Part shown: positions 57,178 through 64,000 of the stretch, piece after piece
How positions within the stretch are numbered: the first letter of the stretch is position 1
How the letters are laid out: each line of letters begins with the position of its first letter
NCBI GenBank assembly: GCA_019217005.1
Contig: JAHBNG010000005.1
Coordinates: 202,111 to 266,110, forward strand
DNA length: 64,000 bases
Reading direction: 5' to 3'
Origin: Chloroflexi bacterium TSY
GTDB lineage: Bacteria; Chloroflexota; Anaerolineae; Caldilineales; Caldilineaceae
Program-made: the position numbers and the translations under genes
Notes under the pieces: model-generated
The model's input: only the letters and a program-made list of their open reading frames with translations
The model's database searches: none
What the model was told of the DNA's origin: nothing

Positions 57178-57220
57178 AAAAAGCGGGGCGATTAAACCGC
57201 TAAATCGCTCCCGCTTTTTT
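57178..57220. terminator. Bidirectional rho-independent terminator
   Basis: AAAAAGCGGG...CCCGCTTTTTT with a GCGATT/AATCGC extension: a GC-rich stem flanked by A and T runs. It lies between the convergent MocA (+) and hflC (-) genes, so it can serve both. Confidence 0.9.
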
Positions 57221-57248
57221 CGATCGCGCAGGGAGATAAAAGACGCCC

Positions 57249-58160
57249 TTAAGGTGCCTCTGTCTCATTGTCAGAATCTTCTTGCTCACTCGGCGCTGTC
57301 TTGTCCGTTAAATAACGGAAGAAATCCGAGTCTGCTGGTACGACAATACTGTCCCCTGATTTTAGTGCTCTTGCATATGCATCGAGACGACGTGAAAAGG
57401 CGAAAAATTCAGGATCTTGTTCCAAGGCATCAGCAAAGATGCGAATGGCTTCGGCTTCGCCTTCACCCCGCAGAATTTGTGCTTCTTGATAGCCTTCCGC
57501 CAAAATAACCGCGCTTTGGCGATCTGCCTGGGCGCGGATAATATTGGCCTGCTCTTCACCTTCGGCTCGGAAGAGTGATGACTCACGCTGGCGTTCAGCC
57601 CGCATCCGATCAAAGACACTTTGCTCAACCGCTTCCGGCAGATCAGCGCGCTTGATCCGGACATCGACCACTTCAATCCCAAGTTCACGCGCCTTGACTG
57701 CTGATGATTCATTGACGCGTGCCATGATGTCCTCACGTTCTTCTGAGATGACGTCTTGAAAAGGGACCAGTGCCAGTTCTTCGCGTAGTCCAGAGAAGAC
57801 AAATTCATCCAAACGACCACGGGCGGCCGATTCTGTGCGTACGGCCTTAAAAAAGGCCAATGGATCGACAATACGCCAGCGGGTCACATGGTCCACAATC
57901 AAACGCTTTTTGTCGGTCGTGAGGTACTCTTGAGGTGATGCATCACTTGAAAGAACGCGCTTGTCAAAATAGGTGAGATTCTGGATGAAGGGTAACTTCA
58001 TAGAAAGGCCCGGTTCCTGAATGGTGCGGATCGGTTCACCAAATTGTAGGATAATCACCTGTTCTAACTCTTCGACAATAAAAAATACTTGACTGCCGAA
58101 GAAGAAGAGGATGATGGCCAAAATGATCAGAACGGGTGCAAGTCGTCGTAACATAATCAA
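57249..58160 (-). CDS. hflC: HflC, membrane protease regulator (SPFH domain)
   Basis: 303 aa. One N-terminal transmembrane helix (VLIILAIILFFFGSQVFFI), then an SPFH/prohibitin domain (IIQFGEPIRTIQEPGLSMKLPFIQ) and a charged coiled-coil (MRAERQRESSLFRAEGEEQANIIRAQADRQSA, shown in part: RAEGEEQANIIRAQAD). With HflK it forms the complex that surrounds and modulates the FtsH protease. The ATG overlaps the hflK stop by 4 bases, so they form a coupled operon. Confidence 0.94.
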   Translation of the reverse strand: MIMLRRLAPVLIILAIILFFFGSQVFFIVEELEQVIILQFGEPIRTIQEPGLSMKLPFIQNLTYFDKRVLSSDASPQEYLTTDKKRLIVDHVTRWRIVDPLAFFKAVRTESAARGRLDEFVFSGLREELALVPFQDVISEEREDIMARVNESSAVKARELGIEVVDVRIKRADLPEAVEQSVFDRMRAERQRESSLFRAEGEEQANIIRAQADRQSAVILAEGYQEAQILRGEGEAEAIRIFADALEQDPEFFAFSRRLDAYARALKSGDSIVVPADSDFFRYLTDKTAPSEQEDSDNETEAP

Positions 58161-59233
58161 CCACCTCCTTCTTGGGTGGATTCTGGTGCAGTTGAGGGTT
58201 GTTCTTCAACAGGATTCGTGAGCCCCGGAATCGAAAAATTTAGATCTTTGAGGGGCAAAAATGGTAAAACTTGACCGCTGAGTGCATCCTGATCAAGCAA
58301 CGTCACATTGACGCTCCGCAAAATACCCTCCAGCGCCTCAATGTGCATGCGCTCGCGTGTGACGTCTGGTGCCACGCGGTAAGCATCCAAAACCGCTAGA
58401 AAGCGTTCTGCATCACCTGTAGACCGCAGAATCTGTTGTTCTTTGAAAGCTGTGGCTTCCTCAATTACCTGTTGTTTTTCACCACGTGCCCGCGGCACAA
58501 CATCATTCTGATAGGCCTGTGACTCATTAATTAAGCGCTCTTTATCAGCCAGAGCACGCACCACTTCTTGAAAGGCATCTCGCACTTCAGCGGGAGGATC
58601 CGCTACCTGAAGTTGCACTTCAGTCACCAGAATGCCAGTGCCATAATCTTCTAGCAATGCGACCAATCGTTGGCGTGTTTCGTCCTGCACACGAGCACGT
58701 TCTTCTGTAATCACGGCGTCAATCGTCATTTGGCCCACGGTGCTGCGTAGACTGACTTCAGCACTCGTTAGGAGCACATCTTCCGCATTCTGTACATTGA
58801 AGATGAAATCCCGCGAGTTTGCGATCTGATATTGAACCACCAGCTCGACTTGAACGATGTTTTCATCTTCGGTCAACATGAGAGCTTCCGAGAGAACTTC
58901 TTGACGCCCTGACTGGGTTGTCCGGAAGCCGATTTCGACTCGGCGAACGTTTTCCACATTGACAATCGTAACCTTCTGAATGGGCCGCGGGAAGTGATAA
59001 TTCAATCCAGGTTCGGTCACATTGGAAAAACGACCAAACGTCTGGACCACACCTTCCTCACCAGCCTGTACACTATAGATGCCCGACGTAAGCCACAAAA
59101 CGACCAAAACAGCAAGAATAATTAAGTAAAGCCCGCTGCCGCGATTTGAAAACCATTCGGTCAGACGTTCAACGAGTTCATCATAGTCGCCGCCTCCGCC
59201 GCGACCACTTGAATAAGGTGAATTATTGTTCAT
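58157..59233 (-). CDS. hflK: HflK, membrane protease regulator (SPFH domain)
   Basis: 358 aa. Short Gly-rich cytoplasmic head (SSGRGGGGDYDELVERL), one transmembrane helix (GLYLIILAVLVVLWLTSGIY), then an SPFH domain (QTFGRFSNVTEPGLNYHFPRPIQ) and coiled-coil with EKQQVIEEATAFKEQQ. AAGGAAC lies before the ATG. First gene of the hflKC operon, with a conserved double-hairpin repeat upstream (59460-59572). Confidence 0.94.
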   Translation of the reverse strand: MNNNSPYSSGRGGGGDYDELVERLTEWFSNRGSGLYLIILAVLVVLWLTSGIYSVQAGEEGVVQTFGRFSNVTEPGLNYHFPRPIQKVTIVNVENVRRVEIGFRTTQSGRQEVLSEALMLTEDENIVQVELVVQYQIANSRDFIFNVQNAEDVLLTSAEVSLRSTVGQMTIDAVITEERARVQDETRQRLVALLEDYGTGILVTEVQLQVADPPAEVRDAFQEVVRALADKERLINESQAYQNDVVPRARGEKQQVIEEATAFKEQQILRSTGDAERFLAVLDAYRVAPDVTRERMHIEALEGILRSVNVTLLDQDALSGQVLPFLPLKDLNFSIPGLTNPVEEQPSTAPESTQEGGG

Positions 59234-59459
59234 TGTTCCTTTAATACTAGATGTTGAATTCTTTCCACATGGGAACCGAATCCATGATTGATAGTACAGC
59301 TTGCCATTTGGATGCTCTCACGAGTGTTGTTACCCAAAGATAAGCGATGATTCTGTACTACTTCTTGATGCTTGAGCAGATATTCTCTATAGTATAATAC
59401 ATAATCGCTAATTTGTATTGTGGTCCAATGTCCCATTCGCGTTTGGTATACTACTTTAA

Positions 59460-59572
59460 GCTTTTCCAAAAAATAAAATACCCAATTCGATAGGAAAAGC
59501 CAAAGCCATTCCAGGGTGATGCGTTCTATCTTATGGGTAATTTTTTTCTGGAATGGCCTTATACAGCAGTTA
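59460..59572. repeat. Double-hairpin dispersed repeat, copy 2
   Basis: GCTTTTCC...GGAAAAGC and CATTCCAG...CTGGAATG, followed by GCCTTATA, collinear with 27705-27811. It lies about 230 bases upstream of hflK. ORFs over 59230-59616 are not protein-like. Confidence 0.75.
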
Positions 59573-59650
59573 TAATGAACACATGGCTTTCCTATCGCTT
59601 TATCAGATAAAGCCAAACGATGTCTTCATACCGAGATCATGCTCTAAATG

Positions 59651-59805
59651 GGGGTGGTTCATTTTAGGCGGACAATTAGGTTTACATTTTTGCAAAGAGA
59701 AAAGATGTTTATATTTTCTACTTTGAGCCATGCTCAGGCAGAAAATGACCTCATATAGATTTTTATCTATGTATCAAAAGTGTAAACCTAATTCTGAACC
59801 ACCCC
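59651..59805. mobile_element. 155-bp MITE with 8-bp target duplication
   Basis: Terminal repeats GGGGTGGTTCA and TGAACCACCCC, with inner AGGTTTACA/TGTAAACCT. Perfect 8-bp duplication TCTAAATG (59643-59650, 59806-59813). Ends beginning GG with 8-bp duplications are typical of ISL3- or IS1595-type elements, so it may depend on such a transposase in trans. Non-coding. Confidence 0.88.
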
Positions 59806-59967
59806 TCTAAATGTCAACAAAACCTAGCACGAGATATTGGAATCCCTCTTGGTTTACATGAACGCTATTTTTTTGGCATACGAGTTGAGAGATATACAAT
59901 ATTCGTATTGTATTGAGCTATACCCACGAAACACGTATCACATATTACCTATCACAGAGGAGAAATC

Positions 59968-60858
59968 ATGAGCGAACGAGTAGGATTTATCGGTCTTGGT
60001 ATTATGGGACAAGGCATGACGCACAACTTGCTAAAGGCTGGTTTTGCCGTGCGAGTTTGGAACCGAACAGCCAGCCGTATGGATCCATTGGTGGAAGCAG
60101 GCGCAACTGCCGGGACAAGCCCAGCAGATGTTGCCGCAAACTCGGACATTATCATTACATGCGTCAGCGATACACCTGATGTCGAGGCTGTGATTCTGGG
60201 CGAAAATGGTGTGATCGAAGGTGCACAATCCGGATCGTTGGTGATCGATTGTAGTACCATCAGCCCCCAAGTGACCCAGGATATTGCCAAGAAGTTGGAC
60301 GCCAAAGGAATCCATATGTTGGATGCACCGATTAGCGGCGGCAGCGAAGGTGCGGCCAACGGCACGCTTGCGATCATGATCGGGGGCGAAGCCGCACAGG
60401 TCGACCGTGCGATGTCTGTATTCGAGGCGATGGGCAAAACGATTACGCATGTCGGTGAAAGCGGTGCGGGCCAGACGACCAAACTGGTCAATCAGGTGTT
60501 AGTGGTGGGTAATTGTCTCGCCATGTGCGAAGCATTGATGCTGGCACAAGCTGGTGGTGTCGACCTAACCAAAGCCTATGATGCGGTGAAGAATGGCGCA
60601 GCAGGTAGTTGGATGTTTACCAACCGCGCCCCACAGATCATCGACCGTGACTGGCGACCCGGTTTTATGGTTGATCTGCAACAGAAGGATGTGAGATTGA
60701 TTCTGGAGGCTGCAGACAAACTCGGCGTTCCGATTCCAGGAACTGCCTTGATCTTCCAATTCTACCGCACGCTACAACAGATGGGACTTGGCGCAGAGGG
60801 TAATCATGCGCTAGTCAAAGCGCTAGAGAATCTGGCTGGTTTCAAGATTGGGGAATGA
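59968..60858 (+). CDS. NAD(P)-dependent beta-hydroxyacid dehydrogenase (3-hydroxyisobutyrate / tartronate semialdehyde reductase type)
   Basis: 296 aa. VGFIGLGIMGQGMTHNLLKAG is the Rossmann NAD(P) motif. LDAPISGGSEGAANGTLAIMIGG is the substrate-binding signature, and GQTTKLVNQVL includes the catalytic Lys. KDVRLILEAADKLGVPIP is the C-terminal helical domain. GAGGAG precedes the ATG. GarR/GlxR-type reduction in sugar acid catabolism would fit the nearby mannonate dehydratase, but 3-hydroxyisobutyrate dehydrogenase is equally possible from sequence. Confidence 0.92.
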   Translation: MSERVGFIGLGIMGQGMTHNLLKAGFAVRVWNRTASRMDPLVEAGATAGTSPADVAANSDIIITCVSDTPDVEAVILGENGVIEGAQSGSLVIDCSTISPQVTQDIAKKLDAKGIHMLDAPISGGSEGAANGTLAIMIGGEAAQVDRAMSVFEAMGKTITHVGESGAGQTTKLVNQVLVVGNCLAMCEALMLAQAGGVDLTKAYDAVKNGAAGSWMFTNRAPQIIDRDWRPGFMVDLQQKDVRLILEAADKLGVPIPGTALIFQFYRTLQQMGLGAEGNHALVKALENLAGFKIGE

Positions 60859-60904
60859 AAGAGGGGATAGTAGATTGTTGATAGTGGATGGTAAGATTTT
60901 GTAA

Positions 60905-60979
60905 TAGTGTTAATGTGTCTAAATGAAGACCGCTCGGTCAGAGAACCTACTTCATTTAGACACTTTGTGGTACACACTC
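60905..60979. repeat. GAGTGTG-type hairpin element, degenerate copy
   Basis: GTGTCTAAATGAA and TTCATTTAGACAC form the stem; the right end CACTTTGTGGTACACACTC equals that of the elements at 23243 and 26023, while the left end is eroded. It lies after the dehydrogenase gene. Confidence 0.65.
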
Positions 60980-61064
60980 GATTTTGTTGACAACGTTGGG
61001 TCGGTGGCTTGAAAGAACAGTTTGTCCAGCTTTCCTGTGCACGTGAAGTTCTTACTGTCCGCTA

Positions 61065-61928
61065 TCAACCATCATCATCATCATCGTCTTCATCATCTCG
61101 ACGCGGCTGGAGCATCAAGAAAAAGAGCAAAATAATCGGAATGAGAGCAAATCCACCCCACATGAGATAGTTTCCAGAGAAGAATGAGGTGCGCTCTTGA
61201 GTGGTCGATCCTTCACTTTGGCCTCCCTCTTGCTGCTCATTCTGTGGTGCCAGAACAGGTTGATTTGAATCAGACGTGAGAGGACTCGCTGGTTGATCAG
61301 CGGCTGATTGGGCAAGAGGGCTTGTTGATTGATTTGGAGCGAGTGGCGCCAACGGACTGTTGCTTTGGCGAGCTTCATCTACATTTTGGGCAAAAGCTGT
61401 TGCAGTTGCTGCATTGCCTGGTGTTGGAATACTCGTGGGGCGCGTTGTGTTGGGATCGGCAGGTTTCACCTCGAATCCGACCAACACTTCCATTTTGCCT
61501 TGTTCATCAGACACGGTAAACATTGCTTCCCATTCACCCGTTTCCTGCAAGTCTAGGATGGTGGAATAGTCACCTGGAAAGAGTTCTGGATCAATGAGGA
61601 TTTCAAAGTCCCCAGCATGATCATCTGCGTTGCAACAGGGCTGAGACGCAGCAGGGGATGCCAAAAACAGCTCAACATCGAGTTCGTTCACTGGTTCATA
61701 GGTCTTTATATCGTAGACGAGAAGTGTCAGAACGGTTTCACCGGGCGTAAGCGGAAATGGGTTGATAGCGACCAACCATTCATATTCATCCGTAAAGCCG
61801 CCATCAATAATGACACCCCCGTGGGCGTATACCACAGACGTAATGTTGTTGAAAGGATGAATGACGCCAGTCACTATCATGATTGCGAATAGAATAAAAC
61901 AGAACCGATTATAGAATAATTTTTTCAT
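61065..61928 (-). CDS. Secreted, C-terminally anchored YtkA-like domain protein
   Basis: 287 aa. Signal peptide (FCFILFAIMIVTGVIHPF), then HGG and a YtkA/FixH-like beta domain (INPFPLTPGETVLTLLVYD, VELFLASPAASQPCCNADDH, FPGDYSTILDLQETGEWEAMF). A Pro/Ala/Ser/Gln linker follows, then one transmembrane helix (LMWGGFALIPIILLFFLML), and an RRDDEDDDDDDG tail encoded by a CAT/CGT triplet run. Related domains are linked to copper or cytochrome oxidase assembly, but no such neighbours are here. The Cys-Cys and His residues could bind metal (speculative). Confidence 0.75.
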   Translation of the reverse strand: MKKLFYNRFCFILFAIMIVTGVIHPFNNITSVVYAHGGVIIDGGFTDEYEWLVAINPFPLTPGETVLTLLVYDIKTYEPVNELDVELFLASPAASQPCCNADDHAGDFEILIDPELFPGDYSTILDLQETGEWEAMFTVSDEQGKMEVLVGFEVKPADPNTTRPTSIPTPGNAATATAFAQNVDEARQSNSPLAPLAPNQSTSPLAQSAADQPASPLTSDSNQPVLAPQNEQQEGGQSEGSTTQERTSFFSGNYLMWGGFALIPIILLFFLMLQPRRDDEDDDDDDG

Positions 61929-62037
61929 GATGAATTCTCAAATGTCTGCCAAAAGATAACGTATTGTTCTATTTTACCATAAAAGGATCTAAACAATTGT
62001 CAATTGAAAATCATGAATAAAGGGTAAGGAGCCATTT

Positions 62038-63034
62038 ATGCACGTTGGTTTACAAATGGGCGATCTCTCGGATGATAACCTCAAGTTTGCCAAACAGATT
62101 CGGTGTAAACAATATCGTTACCGGAACGCCCGATAAAGATGTCCCCCTTGATCAGGGCTATTGGGATGTCGATCGTCTCAGCCGACTACGTGAACGAGTC
62201 GAATCTCATGGCATTCAGATTGACGTCATGGCTCTACCACTCAGCTCACACGTCATCGAAAAAGCCGAGAATCCCAACATCATGTTGGGTACATCTGAAC
62301 GGGACAAAGAGATCGACAACATCTGCGAGTGTATTCGGGCCGCAAGTCAAGCGGGCATTCCTTGCCCCAAGTATAACATGACCATTCTGGGTGTGATCTC
62401 TACCGGTCGCACTGAGGGACGGGGTGGTGTTGCCTATCGTGAATTTGACTTCGAAAAAGTGAAAGATGCCCCAGAGACGATTGCCGGGCGTGTCACAGCA
62501 GATATGATGTGGGAGCGCATTGAGTACTTTGTCAAGCGAGTAATTCCGGTTGCCGAGGAGTACAAAGTCAAACTGGCCTGTCATCAACACGACCCCGCCG
62601 TACCTCACGATTCGGGCGCGCGTGGCGTCAATCGTGTCCTTGGCAGTGTCGAGGGCGTCAAGCGTTTTGTTGATATTGTTGACAGCCCCTATCACGGCTT
62701 GAATTTCTGCCAGGGAACAGTCTCTGAGATGCTAGAAGACCCTGGACGCGAAATCTTTGATGTTATTCGTTACTTTGGCGAGCGAAAAAAGATCTTCATG
62801 GTTCACTTTCGCAACATTCGCGGCGGCTTTCTCAAGTTTGAAGAAGTCTACATCGATGAAGGTGACGTGGACATGTGGGAGGCAATGAAGGTCTATCAAG
62901 AGATTGGCTACGACGGTATCATGTGTCCGGACCATGTGCCGCGTTCCGAACAAGATTCGGATTGGGGGCATCGGCAGCGAGCGTATACGGCAGGATATAT
63001 TAAGGGGTTGATTAAGGCCGTGAATAACCCATAG
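62038..63034 (+). pseudogene. uxuA: Mannonate dehydratase, one-base frameshift near the N-terminus
   Basis: Converts D-mannonate to 2-keto-3-deoxygluconate in hexuronate catabolism. The frame begins at ATG 62038 (AGGAG 7 bases upstream) as [21 protein letters not shown]. An extra C at 62101 then shifts it; without it the text runs on as [19 protein letters not shown]. The remainder is a complete UxuA barrel: [59 protein letters not shown], with His, Cys and Asp metal ligands. Total length fits the family (~330 aa). It could be a true null or a sequence error. Confidence 0.88.
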
Positions 63035-63051
63035 AAAGGAGAAGGCGACCG

Positions 63052-63636
63052 ATGAAAGCAATTGAAACACCGGTTCCTGGCCTGCGGTTCTATAAAGATG
63101 TAGTTCCCGATTCTTTCCATGATGCCTTTGTAAAGCAGCTAGACGCAGCCTATTACGAGCAAAATGAAGGACACTATGATGGCTTTTCTTTTGCAGACGA
63201 TCGCGCATTTGATGCCGTATTCTACCCGATGATCGAATATCTGTTTGGAAAAATGAAAGAGCTAAAAATCTTCCGAACATCACCACGTGGCAAGCTACGG
63301 CTGGGCTGTACACTGATTGGGTACGAAGCCAACGGATATATCAAGCGCCACATCGATACGCCCCTGTTGAGCGGAGATACAGTTGCTGTCTTTAGTTTCA
63401 ATTCTCCATGTGTGGCCAATTACTACGAAGAAGATCCACCCCATCGCCACGAAAAGATTTTCATCCCACCCAAATCCATGTATGTCATGGCCGGTGATTC
63501 TCGCCACAAGTGGAGCCACGCAATTCTGGCGGACGAGGACACCTACGAAGGGAAAAAAATAGGTCGAACCAAGCGCTATTCGTTGCTGCTTTTTGAGCCT
63601 GGTATGGGGTATCGAGAGGAGTTGTTGGTGTTCTAG
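63052..63636 (+). CDS. AlkB-like 2-oxoglutarate/Fe(II)-dependent oxygenase
   Basis: 194 aa. GYEANGYIKRHIDTPLLSGDTVAVFSF supplies the HxD iron ligands (His-Ile-Asp). VMAGDSRHKWSHAI supplies the distal His, and RTKRYSLLLFEPG the Arg that binds 2-oxoglutarate. AlkB proteins repair alkylated bases, but short members may hydroxylate other substrates. AAGGAG lies 9 bases before the ATG, which is 17 bases after the mannonate dehydratase stop. The link between these two genes is unclear. Confidence 0.82.
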   Translation: MKAIETPVPGLRFYKDVVPDSFHDAFVKQLDAAYYEQNEGHYDGFSFADDRAFDAVFYPMIEYLFGKMKELKIFRTSPRGKLRLGCTLIGYEANGYIKRHIDTPLLSGDTVAVFSFNSPCVANYYEEDPPHRHEKIFIPPKSMYVMAGDSRHKWSHAILADEDTYEGKKIGRTKRYSLLLFEPGMGYREELLVF

Positions 63637-63724
63637 ACTGTGGGTAATCGAAGTTGTGCCATTCCATTAAAATATGTACTCAGCAAGAGAAATAGAATCT
63701 TGCAACACAACGATATTTTGGACT

Positions 63725-63758
63725 GGTATCACGCAATACGCAACACGCATTATGCATG
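63725..63758 (+). repeat. CACGCAATACGCAACACG intergenic motif
   Basis: TATCACGCAATACGCAACACGC after CTGGTA-like GACTGG; best match to the motif upstream of several genes. A shorter inverted-looking copy (CGCAAGACGTAACACG) is at 63952-63973. Confidence 0.6.
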
Positions 63759-63770
63759 TTTCATGAGTTC

Positions 63771-63800
63771 GTAGGTCACTTCTCTGAAGTGACGTAGCTA
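63771..63800 (+). repeat. Candidate REP hairpin with GTAG foot, copy 2
   Basis: GTAG, then GTCACTTC-TCT-GAAGTGAC, then GTAGCTAC. An 8-bp perfect stem with a 3-base loop. Same structure as 36414-36438. Confidence 0.65.
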
Positions 63801-63851
63801 CTTCAATGGACCCAAGTCACACCAGGGCTGTGACCAACGGCTATCAACTAA

Positions 63852-63886
63852 AAAGAGGAGTGAGTATCTTGCACTCACCCCTCTTT
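63852..63886. terminator. Rho-independent-type terminator
   Basis: AAAGAGGAGTGAGT and ACTCACCCCTCTTT form a 14-bp stem with one mismatch and a 7-base loop, with a short T-rich tail. It probably ends the transcript of the oxygenase gene. No gene is seen after it to the window end. Confidence 0.75.
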
Positions 63887-64000
63887 CTTCACCTAAAGTT
63901 AGCCTAAACCCAAAAAGCTAAAACAGAAGAACCGATAACTCCGCTCGTTCACGCAAGACGTAACACGTATTGCTCACTGTTATTTTGGGAACGACCTTGT

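Noticed and set aside
57249..59233. SPFH proteins considered as phage-exclusion or toxin-associated stomatins
   Set aside because: The two-gene order, overlap and domain layout are those of ordinary hflK-hflC.
59230..59616. 128-codon minus-strand ORF upstream of hflK
   Set aside because: It runs through the double-hairpin repeat and shows no domain. The real gene starts at 59233.
61075..61110. CAT/CGT triplet run considered as a microsatellite or assembly artefact
   Set aside because: It encodes the Asp-rich cytoplasmic tail of the membrane-anchored YtkA-like protein in a continuous frame. Acidic tails like this are common.

Overview
The window looks like accessory-rich chromosome of a free-living, saccharolytic bacterium, most likely a member of the Chloroflexota (Anaerolineae/Caldilineae-like). 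This is inferred from gene content and style: several sugar ABC systems, xylose isomerase, mannonate dehydratase, MocA-type oxidoreductases, and very large secreted proteins with Pro/Thr-rich linkers and short aromatic-Leu-Pro-Leu motifs. It is not established by a marker gene. I saw no rRNA, tRNA or CRISPR array.

Layout. 1-7.4 kb: an ISAzo13-type transposase end cuts deoB; then a surface-polysaccharide block (O-antigen-ligase-like protein, sulfotransferase, GT61 glycosyltransferase, second sulfotransferase-like protein), of which two genes are split by mobile DNA. 8.4-22.4 kb: four large secreted proteins (glycoside hydrolase, PQQ-propeller plus helical domain, seven-module beta-helix, CBM9/DNRLRE/TSP3 protein). 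23.4-27.6 kb: an unknown gene and a sugar ABC uptake operon on the minus strand. 28.5-39.5 kb: FKBP lipoprotein, DUF5996, SMP-30 lactonase, TfoX-N protein, a chimeric FAD oxidase and a broken ribose-type ABC system, among three insertion sequences. 40-48.6 kb: ABC exporter, tandem solute-binding protein, MscS channel, GalT and a GHMP sugar kinase. 50.4-57.1 kb: a same-strand sugar catabolic run (xylA, TIM-barrel epimerase, two MocA oxidoreductases) with GNAT, AlaX and RAYT genes. 57.2-64 kb: hflKC, a beta-hydroxyacid dehydrogenase, a YtkA-like secreted protein, a mannonate dehydratase and an AlkB-like protein.

The most distinctive feature is the density of small mobile DNA. Elements ending in CAGTAGA/TCTACTG occur in a 215-bp form (three copies, each with a perfect 5-bp target duplication), a ~62-85-bp hairpin form, and a 1.79-kb composite that carries a degraded IS110 gene and a nested 135-bp element. 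Three copies of one DDE insertion sequence, one IS701 element, an 8-bp-duplication MITE and candidate GTAG-type REP hairpins (with a RAYT gene nearby) are also present. For the four protein genes split by insertions with a clean duplication, removing the insert and one duplication restores the reading frame exactly. Two host genes now take their stop codon from a CAGTAG end, and two may start inside transposon ends.

Many other genes carry single frameshifts, some at homopolymers. Genuine decay and sequencing or assembly error cannot be separated from sequence alone.
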